The position numbers and the translations under genes were made by a program. From assembly GCA_040954595.2 (NCBI GenBank), contig CM082587.2, forward strand, positions 10,974,001 through 11,038,000: a DNA stretch of 64,000 bases. The letters are read 5' to 3'. Below are positions 31,196-42,106 of this stretch, piece by piece. This stretch comes from Balanoglossus misakiensis. Its lineage: Eukaryota > Hemichordata. How positions within the stretch are numbered: the first letter of the stretch is position 1; every line of letters begins with the position of its first letter. A model generated the notes under the pieces. The model saw only the letters and a list, made by a program, of their open reading frames with translations. It was not told the origin of the DNA and did no database searches.

Positions 31196-33340
31196 CATAT
31201 CAAGATAATGAAAAGTAAAACGTCATCCCAAGGTTACCCAAAGAATTGTCACAAATTTGGTCCTATACTGGTCCCAGCTTTCCTTCTGCCACTATTGGTC
31301 AGCGTAAAATTTAATATGGTAAGGTGTCTGACAACATGAGTTGTTAAATCCCTCCAAATGCTAAGACCGTATCTGCCTTAGATGCCGAGTTTTGGAAAAG
31401 TAGGTCAAAGTTCACCCAAAATTTGGTCCAAAATATTTTGATGCCATACTGGTCCATGTCCAACTAAAACGAAACTGCTAGCTGTGTTGGTTAGCCTGTA
31501 ATTAGGTATGTACATAATTAATGAGGTTAAGAAGGTGTCACAGATTACCCCAACATTTGGCTTTTCATTTTTGTCCCATCCATCAAAAAGCCAAGGATGT
31601 ATTTCCTGTGGATGCCGAGATATGGGAAAGCAGGTTTAAGGTCAGCTCAGGTCACTCGAAATTTGGACAAAAGCTTGTGACCCCATACTGGTCCATGTTC
31701 AACAAAAAACAGACCTCTAGTCCGTTTGATTGGCCTGGAATCAGGTATGCACATAATTAATCAGTCAAGCAAGTGTCACAGGTGACCCCAAAATTTGCCA
31801 TTTAATTTTGATCTCATCCCTCGAAAGGACAAGGCTGTAGCTGCTGTTGGTGCCGAGATATGGTAAAGTAGGTTAAAGGTCACCCTAGGTCATCCAAAAT
31901 TTCGGCAAAAACTTTTGAACACAGATTGGTCCATGTTCAACAAAAACACACCTCTTTGGTTCGCTTGGAATAATAATTAATAGGGTAAAGTGTGAGGCTC
32001 GGTCAGGTGTTCCATCCCTCCAAATGCTAAGCCTGTACCTGCAGTGGATGCAAAGATATAAGAAAGTAGGTTAAAGGTCACTGAGGTCACCCAACATTTG
32101 GGCAAAATTTTTTGACCCATGCTGGGCCATGTCCAACAAAAACCAAAACTCTAGCTCTATTGGTTCGCGTGTAATTAGGTATGTGCATATTTAATGAGGT
32201 CAGCAGGTGTCACAGATGAGCCAAAAATTTGGCTTTACATTTAGGTGTCCCATCCTGCCAAATGCCAAGGCTGTATCTGCTCTGGATGTTGAGATATGCG
32301 AAAGTAGGTCAAAGGTCACCAGAGGTCACCCAACATTTGGGCAAAAAATTTTGATCCCATACTGGTCCATGTCCAACAAAAACCAAACCTCTAGCTCTAT
32401 TGGTTCGCCTGTAATTAGCTATGCACATAATTAATGAGGTAAGCAGAGGTCAAAGGGGTCATGGAAAGTAGCAAAATATTTTGATCACACACTTATCCAC
32501 ATGCATCAAAAACCAAATATCTAGCCCTATAGGTTAGCCTGGAATTAGATATGCAGAAAAAATAACATGTGAAAAGTAGGTCAAAGGTCATGTGAAAAAT
32601 CGCCAAAAATTTGTAACATATTTTAGTCACATGACGATTGATACCCATACAAAGAATTTCTATGCTATCAATTTTTAGACTAGAAAAAGGAATTTCAATT
32701 TTTTTTTATGCTTTTTACAAATTCCAATATGGCCGCCATAATCTTCGACCAATCACAATGTTCTTTGCAAACTTGATAGACATCAGTGTAGTGACCATAC
32801 TCCCCGAATCTTGTGACTCAGTTATCGCCTGTTCTGGAGAAGAAGATTTTGGGAGTTTTACTATGGTTTTTCGAAAATCCAATATGGCCGCCATAATCTT
32901 CGACCAATCACAATGATCTTCGCAAACTTGATAGACCTCAGTTAGGTGACCCCATACCCCAAACCGCGTGACTCCGTTATCGCCGGTTCTGCAGAAGAAG
33001 ATTTTTGAAATTTTGACCAGATTTCAGAAAAACAACTGTAGCAAAAAAACTGCAACATTGACAGCAAAATATCCAATTACAAAAATGATGGGCAGAAGGT
33101 ACACTATCAGCACGCCAAATCTGAAGTCAATCTGACTTGTAGTTTCTGAGATCTGAGATTTGCATTTTTTCAGAAAATCCAATATGGCCGCCATGTCACG
33201 TGACTAATTAAAAATTCACGGGTTCAATGCACGACTACTCATTGACCTTGACCACTGTAGCAAGTTTGAGAACTGTACCTGCAGCGGTGTCTGAGATCTA
33301 GAGCGATAAAAAATGGACAGGAGAATAAAGAAAGAAAGAA
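31196..33340 (+). repeat. GGGCCCAAGC-family repeat, block 2 unit 1 (degenerate start)
   Basis: The first 850 bases are an old, eroded version of the tandem 235-bp internal segments. From about 32040 the sequence is a good copy. AGGTCAAAGGTCA occurs near 32305 and 32577, ATGGCCGCCATAATC with GACCAATCAC near 32728-32755 and 32885-32912, and GTCACGTGACTAATTA near 33194. The tail is (GAAA)n at 33326-33352. The head of this unit is not preserved. Confidence 0.78.
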
Positions 33341-33352
33341 AGAAAGAAAGAA

Positions 33353-33466
33353 AAACCCCAACGAAACCAATAGGGCCCAAGCGCTTGCTTGCGCTTGGGC
33401 CCTAAAGAAAGAAAAACCCCAACGAAACCAATAGGGCCCAAGCGCAAGCAAGCGCTTGGGCCCTAA
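33353..33466. repeat. Pair of GGGCCCAAGCGC hairpin units in a GAAA tail
   Basis: Two units occur, each with leader CCCCAACGAAACCAATA and a hairpin with arms TAGGGCCCAAGCGC / GCGCTTGGGCCCTA. The first loop reads TTGCTT and the second AAGCAA, which is its exact reverse complement, although leader and arms keep the same orientation. They sit inside and after the (GAAA)n tail of the preceding repeat unit. Confidence 0.9.
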
Positions 33467-33471
33467 TAAAG

Positions 33472-34898
33472 AATTAAAGCTGCGAGCAGCATTGTCGGGC
33501 CCAAGCGCTGATCTTGAATTATATATGCACAGTATGGATGAGAAGAAACAGAATTTTCTGTCGGATGTATTATCTCATGACATAACAAGGATGTGTGTAT
33601 TTTTGCTGCTGAAATAGGGTGAAGTAGGTCAAAGGTCACCTGAGGTCACCCAACATTTGGGCAATTTTTTTTTACCCATACTGGTCCATGTCCAACAAAA
33701 ACCAAAACTCTAGCTCTATTGGTTCACCTGTAATTAGGTATGTGCATATTTAATGAGGTCAGCAGGTGTCACAGGTGACCCAAAAATTTGGCTTTACATT
33801 TTGGTCCAATCCTACCAAATGCCATGGCTGTATCTGCTCTGGATGCTGAGATATGAGAAAGTAGGTCAAAGGTCACCAGAGGTCACCCAACATTTGGGCA
33901 AAAAATTTTGATCCCATACTGGTCCATGTCCAACAAAAACAAAACCTCTAGCTCTATTGGTTCGCCTGTAATTAGCTATGTACATAATTAATGAGGTCAG
34001 CTGAGGTCAAAGGGGTCATGAAAATTAGCAAAAAATTTTGATCACACACTAATTCACATTCATCAAAAACCAAACGTCTAGCCCTATAGGTTAGCCTGGA
34101 ATTAGATATGCAGAAATAATAACGCGTGATAAGTAGGTCAAAGGTCATGTGAAAAATCGCAAAAAAATTGTAACATATTTTAGTCACATGACGATTGATA
34201 TCCATGAAAAGAATTTGTATGCTATCAAATTTTAGACTAGAAAAAGGAATTTCAAATTTTCACTGCTTTTTACAAAATCCAATATGGCCGCCATAATCTT
34301 CGACCAATCACAATGCTCTTTGCAAACTTGATAGACATCAGTGTAGTGACCATACTCCCCAAATCTTGCAACTCAGTCATGGCCCGTTCTGGAGAAGAAG
34401 ATTTTTGGAGTTTAACTATGGTTTTTCGTAAATCCAATATGGCCGCCATAATCTTCGACCAATCACAATGATCTTCGCAAACTTGATAGACACCAGTTAG
34501 GTGACCACATACCCCAAATCCCGTGTCTCGGTTATCACCAGTTCTGGAGAAGAAGATTTTTGAAATTTTGACCAGATTTCAGAAAAACAACTGTAGCAAA
34601 AAAACTGCAACATTGCCAGCAAAATATCCAATTACAAAAATGATGGGCAGAAGGTACACTACCTGCACACCAAATCTGAAGTCGATCTGACTTGTAGTTT
34701 TTGAGATCTGAGATTTACATTTTTTCAGAAAATCCAATATGGCCGCCAGGTCACGTGACTAATTACGTATTCACAAGTCACTGCACATCTACTCATTGAC
34801 CTTGACCACTGTAGCAAGTTTGAGCAGTGTACCTGCAGTAGTTTCTGAGATTTAGTTGGCCGAAGAATTGACACAAGAAAAAAGAAAGAAAGAAAGAA
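33472..34898 (+). repeat. GGGCCCAAGC-family repeat, block 2 unit 2 (type 'gtcgggcccaagcgct')
   Basis: A complete unit of about 1.43 kb from ATTAAAGCTGCGAGCAGC to the (AAAG)n tail. AGGTCAAAGGTCA occurs near 33626, 33862 and 34134, the first followed by CCTG-AGGTCA. ATGGCCGCC/CCAATCAC pairs lie near 34281-34312 and 34438-34466. GGTCACGTGACTAATTA lies near 34749. It matches unit 3 of block 1 at its head. Confidence 0.85.
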
Positions 34899-36341
34899 TT
34901 AAAGCTGCAAGCAGCATTGTCCGGGCCCAAGCTCTATTAACTGATCTGATTATTAGATATGCACGTAATTAATGAGTAGAAACATAATGCTGTGTTTTAT
35001 CCCATGAAATATCAAGGTTATATCTATGTTTGGTGCTGATATAGTGTTAAGTAGGTCAAAGGTCACCCAGAGGTCACCCACAATTTGGGCAGAAAATTTT
35101 GACCCATAGTGGTCCATGTCCAACAAAAAACAGACCTCTACCCCTTTTGGTTAGCCTGGAATTAGGTATGCACACAGATAATGAGTTAAGCAGGTGTCAC
35201 AGATGACCAAAAACTTTGGCTTTTCATTATGGCCCCATACCTCCAAACGCCAAGGCTGTATCTGCTGTGGATGCTGAGATTTGCGAAAGTAGGTCAAAGG
35301 TCACCAGAGGTCACCCAACATTTGGGTAAAAAATTTTGACCCCATACTTGTCCTGTCCTACAAAAACAAAACCTCTAGGTCTATTGGTTCGCCTGTAATT
35401 AGCTATGCACATAATTAATGAGGTCAGCAGGGGTCAATGGGGTCATGAAAAGTAGCAAAATATTTTGATCACACACTAATCCACATACATGAAAAACCAA
35501 ACTTATAGCCCTATTGGTTAGCCTGGAATTAGATATGCAAAAAAATGATGCGTCAAAAGTAGGTCAAAGGTCATTGCTAAAATTACCAAAATATTTATAG
35601 CACATTGTAGTCATATGATGATTCATATCCATAAAAAGAATTTCTGTGCTATCAATTTTTAGGCTAGAAAGGGAATTTTTACTTTTTATTCGTTTTTCAC
35701 AAAATCCAATATGGCCGCCATAATCTTCGACCAATCACAATGCTCTTTGCAAACTTGATAGACATCTGTTTAATGACCACACACACCAAATCTTGTGACT
35801 CGGTTATCGCCGGTTCTTGAGAAGAAGATTTTTGAAATTTTACTAGGGTTTTTCGAAAATCCAATATGGCCGCCAAAATCTTCGACCAATCACAATGATC
35901 TTCGCAAACTTGATAGACATCAGTTAGGTGACCACATACACCAAACCCTGTGTCTCGGTTATCACCGGTTCTGGAGAAGAAGATTTTTGAAATTTAAGCC
36001 AGATTTCAGAAAAAAAATTGTAGCAAAAAAACTGCAACATTGACAGCATAATTTCTATTTACAAAAATGATGGGCAGAATGAAATCTACCTGCACGCCAA
36101 ATTTGAAGTCGATCTGACTTGTAGTTTCTGAGATCTGAGATTTGCTTTTTTTCAGAAAATCCAAGATGGCCGCCAGGTCACGTGACTAATTAAAAATTCA
36201 AGGGTTCAATGCACGACTACTCATTGACCTTGACTACTGTAGCAAGTTTCAGAAGTGTACCTGCAGCGGTGTCTGAGATCTCGTGGGTCAAAGAATTGAC
36301 ACAAGAATAAAGAAAGAAAGAAAGAAAGAAAGAAAAATTCC
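34899..36341 (+). repeat. GGGCCCAAGC-family repeat, block 2 unit 3 (type 'gtccgggcccaagctc')
   Basis: A complete unit of about 1.43 kb. Head and 3' half match unit 2 of block 1: an 80-codon chance frame at 13768 and 35795 is preserved residue for residue over most of its length. It carries AGGTCAAAGGTCA near 35052, 35289 and 35559, with the YY1/NF-Y-like pairs and the E-box near 36177. The tail is (GAAA)n. Confidence 0.85.
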
Positions 36342-36441
36342 AACGAAACCAATACGGGCCCAAGCCTGGCTTGGCTTGGGCCCGTAAAAACCCCAACGAA
36401 ACCAATAGGGCCCAAGCGCAAGCAAGCGCTTGGGCCCTAAA
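36342..36441. repeat. Pair of hairpin units (one of each arm class) in a GAAA tail
   Basis: The first unit has arms TACGGGCCCAAGCC / GGCTTGGGCCCGTA. The second has TAGGGCCCAAGCGC / GCGCTTGGGCCCTA with the flipped loop AAGCAA. Both follow the leader (C)CAACGAAACCAATA. They interrupt the GAAA microsatellite between two large repeat units. Confidence 0.9.
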
Positions 36442-36465
36442 GAAAGAAAGAAAGAAAGAAAGAAA

Positions 36466-37914
36466 GATTAAAGCTGCGAGCAGCATTGTCGGGCCCAAGC
36501 GCTGATCTTGAATTATATATGCACAGTATGAATGAGAAGAAACAGAATTTTCTATCAGATGTATTATCTCATGACATAACAAGGATGTGTGTATTTTTGC
36601 TGCTGAAATAGGGTGAAGTAGGTCAAAGGTCACCTGAGGTCACCCAACATTTGGGCAAAAAATTTTGAACCCATACTGGTCTATGTCCAACAAAAACCAA
36701 AACTCTAGCTCTATTGGTTCGCGTGTAATTAGGTATGTGCATATTTAATGAGGTCAGCAGGTGTCACAGGTGACCCAAAAATGTGGCTTTACATTTTGGT
36801 CCCATCCTATCAAATGCCATGGCTGTATCTGCTCTGGATGCTGAGATATGCGAAAGTAGGTCAAAGGTCACCAGAGGTCACCCAACATTTGGGCAAAAAA
36901 TTTTGATCCCATACTTGTCCATGTCCAACAAAAACCAAACCTCTAGCTCTATTGGTTCACCTGTAATTAGCTATGCACATAATTAATGAGGTCAGCAGAG
37001 GTCAAAGGGGTCATGAAAAGTAGCAAAATATTTTGATCACACACTAATCCACAAGCATCAAAAACCAAACGTCTAGCCCTATAGGTTAGCCTGGAATTAG
37101 ATATGCAGAAATAATAACGCGTGATAAGTAGGTCAAAGGTCATGTGAAAAATCGCCAAAAAATTGTAACATATTTTAGTCACATGACGATTGATATCCAT
37201 AAAAAGAATGTGTATGCTATCAATTTTTGGACTAGAAAACGGAATTTCAATTTTTCACTGCTTTTTACAAAATCCAATATGGCCGCCATAATCTTCAACC
37301 AATCACAATGCTCTTTGCAAACTTGATAGACATCAGTGTAGTGACCATACTCCCCGAATCTTGCGACTCAGTCATCGCCCGTTCTGGAGAAGAAGATTTT
37401 TGGAGTTTAACTATGGTTTTTCGAAAATCCAATATGGCCGCCATAATCTTCGACCAATCACGATGATCTTCGCAAACTTGATAGACATCACTTAGGTGAC
37501 CACATACCCCAAACCCCGTGTCTCGGTTATCACTGGTTCTGGAGAAGAAGATTTTTGAAATTTAAGCCAGATTTCAGAAAAAAAATTGTAGCAAAAAAAC
37601 TGCAACATTGACAGCAAAATTTCCAATTACAAAAATGATGGGCAGAAGGTAGTCTACCTGCATGCCAAATTTGAAGTCGATCTGACTTGTAGTTTCTGAG
37701 ATCTGAGATTTGAATTTTTTCAGAAAATCCAATATGGCCGCCAGGTCACGTGACTAATTAAGTATTCACAAGTCACTGCACATCTACTCATAGACCTTGA
37801 CCACTGTAGCAAGTTTGAGCAGTGTACCTGCAGTAGTTTCTGAGATTTAGTTGGCCGAAGAATTGACACAAGAATAAAGAAAGAAAGAAAGAAAGAAAGC
37901 AAGCAAGAAAGAAA
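36466..37914 (+). repeat. GGGCCCAAGC-family repeat, block 2 unit 4 (type 'gtcgggcccaagcgct')
   Basis: A complete unit from ATTAAAGCTGCGAGCAGC to the (GAAA)n tail at 37876-37914, about 1.43 kb. AGGTCAAAGGTCA occurs near 36617, 36858 and 37130. ATGGCCGCC/CCAATCAC pairs lie near 37281-37305 and 37434-37460. GGTCACGTGACTAATTA lies near 37744. Its tail opens into the large hairpin array. Confidence 0.85.
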
Positions 37915-38945
37915 AATTCCAACGAAACCAATAGGGCCCAAGCGCTTGCGTGCGCTTGGGCCCTAAAAAACCCCAACGAAACCAATAGGGCCCAAGCGCT
38001 TGCTTGCGCTTGGGCCCTAAAAATTCCAACGAAACCAATACGGGCCCAAGCCTGGCTTGGCTTGGGCCCGTAAAAATTCCAACGAAACCAATAGGGCCCA
38101 AGCGCTTGCTTGCGCTTGGGCCCTAAAAACCCCAACGAAACCAATAGGGCCCAAGCGCTTGCGCGCGCTTGGGCCCTAAAAATTCCAACGAAACCAATAG
38201 GGCCCAAGCGCTTGCGTGCGCTTGGGCCCTAAAGAAGGAAAGAAAGAAAGAAAGACTGAAAAACCCAAACGAAACCAATAGGGCCCAAGCGCTGGCTTGC
38301 GCTTGGGCCCTAAAAATTCCAACGAAACCAATAGGGCCCAAGCGCTTGCTTGCGCTTGGGCCCTAAAAACCCCAACGAAACCAATAGGGCCCAAGCGCTT
38401 GCGTGCGCTTGGGCCCTAAAAATTCCAACGAAACCAATAGGGCCCAAGCGCTGGTGTGCGCTTGGGCCCTAAAGAAAGACAGAAAAACCCCAACGAAACC
38501 ATTAGGGCCCAAGCGCTGGTATGCACTTGGGCCCTAAAAAAACCCAACGAAACCAATAGGGCCCAAGCGCTGGTATGTGCTTGGGCCCTAAAAAACCCCA
38601 ACGAAACCAATAGGGCCCAAGCGCTGGTATGGGCTTGGGCCCTAAAGAAAGAAAGACTGAAAAACCCCAACGAAACCAATACGGGCCCAAGCCTGGCTTG
38701 GCTTGGGCCTGTAAAAAAACCCAACGAAACCAATAGGGCCCAAGCGCTTGCGTGCGCTTGGGCCCTAAAAACCCCAACGAAACCAATACGGGCCCAAGCC
38801 TGGCTTGGCTTGGGCCCGTAAAAAAACCCAGCAAAACCAATAGGGCCCAAGCGCTGGTGTGCGCTTGGGCCCTAAAGAAAGAAAGAAAGAAAAACCCCAA
38901 CAAAACCAATACGGGCCCAAGCCTGTCTTGGCTTGGGCCCGTAAT
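37915..38945. repeat. Array of 18 hairpin units, two arm classes
   Basis: Each unit is about 52-57 bp: leader AAAA(C)CC(C)AACGAAACCAATA followed by a near-perfect inverted repeat. Class A arms are TAGGGCCCAAGCGC / GCGCTTGGGCCCTA (14 units). Class B arms are TACGGGCCCAAGCC / GGCTTGGGCCCGTA (4 units, near 38040, 38680, 38787 and 38910). Loops are TTGCTT, TTGCGT, TTGCGC, TGGCTT, TGGTGT or TGGTAT. Short GAAA runs separate some units. The leader always lies on the same side. Frames of 65-144 codons on both strands here are by-products of GC-rich repeats. Confidence 0.95.
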
Positions 38946-39148
38946 GAGTTTGAGTCCCGGGTTTGACTGCTCCAGCTAAAGCATATATACGTCAAATGAA
39001 AAATACATGGAGGATTTGAATAGGGGATTTGACCTTTGACATCAAGCACTCTGAGTTCGTATGAGCTGAGGCGTAACCTTTGAGCCCAATAAAAGTACAA
39101 CTAACTGTCTAAAAGAAACGAAATATCATGAGACTCCCCAGTACAGCA
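38946..39148. other. Non-repetitive spacer after the hairpin array
   Basis: About 200 bases without recognisable content separate the array from a short tandem repeat. The array thus ends sharply at 38945 without a further copy of the large repeat unit. Confidence 0.4.
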
Positions 39149-39310
39149 TGTGTATGACTGGTCCAGCCGTGTGTACACCCCTTTTACAGGGCTGTGTGAA
39201 ATACGACTGGTCCAGCCGTGTGTACGTGCACACCTGTTACAGGGCTGTGTGAAATACGACTGGTCCAGCGTGTGTACGTACACCCCTGGTACAGGGCTGT
39301 GTGAAAAAGG
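39149..39310 (+). repeat. Tandem repeat, about 50 bp x 3
   Basis: The word GACTGGTCCAGC(C)GTGTGTAC recurs at about 39156, 39205 and 39258. Each is followed by 'acaccc' or similar and 'acagggctgtgtgaaa'. Weaker 'agctggtac(a)' words continue to 39520. It is a minisatellite with no coding evidence. Confidence 0.85.
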
Positions 39311-40646
39311 GTATGACACAGGACTTTTTCTCACACATCTTATTCATAGCTTCACACATGCAAACTACATAGCTGTAAAATAAAGGTATGTGACAGAAGT
39401 GATTTAAGCACACATGTAACATCATTTCTTTTTACATAGCTGGTACAGAGTCTGTGTGCCAACATAGCTGGTACACGGCTGTGTAAATCCATGTGACAGA
39501 CATGATAATAGTACAGGGCTGTAAGGGGTTTCCTGTGTACGTGTAGTCTAAAAATATAAATTTCATGATTTGTGAACTATTTGTACGAGTATTAGCAATG
39601 ATAGCAAATATGTCGTTAATGGAAAGACAGTACTTGTGGATTCAAGCGAAGATGGTGAATCAGGGCCGTGACAGGTTCATTACCACCCGTAACGTTATGT
39701 ATTTTTGTTATATGCATCAGTTATACGGTATCTTTTTCGGTTTTCTAAATCAAGATCACATGCTTACAGTATTAATAAAAACCGATGTCTCCAAACACGC
39801 AGGTACCAATCGCAGTGCAACCGTTGATATCTTACAGGTATCGAAATGGGCACATGGGTTTATGGGATGACAAATACTGCGACGTCAAACCAAAGGGCTT
39901 CGTCTGTGGAATTCCAGGTGCGCGGTGAATATAGTCATCAAATTAAAAATACACAAAGTTGGAACTCATGTTGTGATTTTATTGTTACATGGAGGCTAAC
40001 GGATCGACATTTTGCTTACACTAGAGACCACATAATAACAAGGGGAATTTGCATGATTTTTAATTTTTGAGTTTTCACTGAGTCCATATTGTTTTTATTT
40101 TTCGTCTTTCCAGATACGTACTGCTTAAGTCTTCAAATCAGAGGATAAATGTAAACATGATATAACCAGCACCAAGGCAATGACATGACGGTGATGATGT
40201 AATAGAAAGACAAATCCATTCTCGATCTAGTACTGTTCATGATTCAACAATGAGTTCATTAAAATGTGCATGGCCGCCCGTAGTTATACAAATTAATACT
40301 TTTGCGCTGTTTGCTTAGTTGAGATGTATTGTGATCAACCCAATTGCTTACTCTTTATTGTGTGTATTTAAAGGGCCAGCGCCATGCCCATACCCACAAC
40401 ACGTAAAATCACTCTTTCGATGGTGAAGTCGACGTCTGTTGCCGTCTAGAATCCCATATCGCCCAATACGTTTTAATAATTTTCAAGCAAAACTGCCGCG
40501 TGGGCGTGTACCTCAAAGCCAGTCCAGTCGTCATTTATCGCTCTTCCGAATTTCAAGCGACAGCTTATCTTAATTAATAGAATCATGAATTTGACTTGCA
40601 TGTTCTGTTTAGCGTTTGTCTCACTACAGGCGACAAGGCTGCCAAG
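39311..40646. other. Stretch without supported gene
   Basis: A 101-codon frame at 39565-39870 has no recognisable domain, and I see no splice signals that support it. No copies of the large repeat families are visible. It may be 5' flanking sequence of the promoter candidate at 40.65 kb. Confidence 0.35.
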
Positions 40647-40658
40647 TGCGCATGCGTC
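40647..40658 (+). promoter_or_regulatory. NRF1-like palindromic promoter motif
   Basis: TGCGCATGCGTC matches the NRF1 palindrome (core GCGCATGCGC) at all but the last positions. It lies about 60 bases upstream of a short coding candidate, in a locally less AT-rich stretch. NRF1 sites typically lie just upstream of TATA-less housekeeping promoters. The direction of transcription is not proven. Confidence 0.45.
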
Positions 40659-40708
40659 ATTCTCAGGCTTTGTCATAACCTTTCCGGCTACTTTGTGAAC
40701 TTGGCAAT

Positions 40709-40783
40709 ATGGCTCCCAAAACTGCAAAGTCCAGTACATTGATTTTTCGACGCTTGGGGAGACTTATCAAGCAACATGTATGA
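40709..40783 (+). CDS. Possible short first coding exon (24 codons), unidentified
   Basis: CAATATGGCTCCC contains an ATG in a YY1-like context (ATGGCNCC). The frame MAPKTAKSSTLIFRRLGRL is basic and ends with TGA at 40783. Alternatively it is cut by a donor-like GTATGA after residue 23, making it a first exon. No downstream exon was found before the transposon nest begins at 41140. It could equally be a chance frame. Confidence 0.25.
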   Translation: MAPKTAKSSTLIFRRLGRLIKQHV

Positions 40784-41139
40784 AAACTCACTTTTATAGA
40801 AGAAAGGGCAACAAGAGTGTTGTCCTTACATTGTATGGCGGTACCCACGTCACAAGAAAACGTTTGTATTTTAATTCTCGATACCTCAGGATTTGTCTTT
40901 GCGCTAGGGGTGTCCTCTTATAAAACGGCAACGGGCCACTCTCGTCCTTTTCAGGAATAGCCAAGAATAAGCAAAGGTAAAGACGGCGCCACATTCTACA
41001 TCTGATTTTAATCTGATTGATGTCAACGGTTACCGGACTGGTATATCCACATGGGCTGTCGACTAAAGGGTCGAGTAAACATTAAAAACCAAATATTGCA
41101 GGTGACCATTCACTGGTTATGGCATTTTTTATTTCTTTA

Positions 41140-41297
41140 GGGGCGGTTCAGTTTTTACGGTTGGAAGTGGGGGGGGGGGGGGGTCGGCAAGTTTGTGTCA
41201 TCGGTTTTCAAAATCAAGCAGAACCCCCTTTCCCCCAGGACCAACAAATGATGACCCCCCCCCCCTTTGACGGGCAAAAAATACGAAGACCCCCGGA
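41140..41297 (+). mobile_element. Truncated Harbinger-like MITE with G/C tracts
   Basis: It starts GGGGCGGTTCAGTTTTTACGG directly after TTA (41137-41139). The start resembles the terminal inverted repeat of the full copy at 55380-56201. The G14 run, 'gtgtcatcggttttcaaaatc', 'ccaggacca' and C10 tract follow in the same order as at 55400-55520. It stops where Gypsy-derived sequence begins, so either the MITE or the Gypsy element truncated the other. Confidence 0.7.
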
Positions 41298-41853
41298 AAA
41301 CATCACACAGCCACTTGTGGAGTGAAAAAGCTTGTTGTCAAAGTACACCAGGCCAGAAGAGACTCGTCCATGAGAGGATTCAAAATTGGACCAGTGAACC
41401 TGAAGTTAGAGAGCACTGCCTTTCGAGAAAATATATATGTTGGCCCAATAGGAGACACCATGCTGCTGGGAGTAGACCAACTTCGATCCAAGCAGGTCAT
41501 CCTCCACAAGCGAGAAAACTTCCTCCAGGTGGGAGAACAGCATGTCCCGTTGCTGCAAGGGGACCAGACCACTGTGGCACGTGGCTTACATATCAGTCGC
41601 TCCATGCACTATCCTGTCTCCGAACTCCGTGACCAGGGTGACAGGGACAATCGACATGGACATGCCCGACTACATAGTGGAACCAGTGAAACTAGGTGAC
41701 GTCATTATGCCCCGGACATTCTGTAAAAAGGGGCAGCCCCCAATCATCTGTTTAGTAAACCTGACCGATGACAACGTTACCATACCGCCGGGAACAGTAG
41801 TGGCAACAGCAGTCGGAGGAAAGCTTCTTCTGACATTAACCAAAGACATTGAA
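41298..41853 (+). pseudogene. Gypsy retrotransposon, protease-region fragment (left of DIRS insertion)
   Basis: Two overlapping frames (41322-41699 and 41542-41880) encode what looks like the C-terminal half of a retropepsin, with ENIYVGPIGDTMLLGVDQL. A linker follows, with IVEPVKLGDVIMPR and NVTIPPGTVVATAV. The active-site DTG half and all of gag are missing. A frameshift near 41640 separates the two frames. The text resumes at 46926 on the other side of the DIRS element with the segment that leads into Gypsy reverse transcriptase. Confidence 0.75.
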
Positions 41854-42106
41854 AATAAAAATTATACCACACCTTACTGTTACAGGATAATTGTGGTTAT
41901 TCTCTCATCCTGAAGGAACGAACCGAATTGAAGTAGCTGTCTTCCCTTGACCTCGGCGTAGACACAGCCCTTTCAAAGAAATAACCTATGACCTATGACA
42001 TGAATATTTAAATAATATCCCATATACACCTGCCTTACGGACGAGCAACCATCTTTAAAAGCCTGAAACTAAGAAAAGACAAACAGAAAACATAATTTTT
42101 GGGTGG

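Noticed and set aside
13768-36043. Identical 80-94-codon ORF at 13768 and 35795
   Set aside because: The frame lies in non-coding repeat sequence (YY1/CCAAT region); identity reflects DNA duplication, not protein conservation.
37915-38945. Resemblance to a CRISPR array (regular palindromic repeats)
   Set aside because: The units are joined by leader or GAAA tracts rather than unique spacers, and the DNA is clearly eukaryotic with no cas genes.
37788-38979. ORFs of 65-144 codons on both strands, with repeated ALLVSLGF or GPIGFVG-like peptides
   Set aside because: They are translations of the GC-rich hairpin array; they exist on both strands and in several frames and show no codon constraint.
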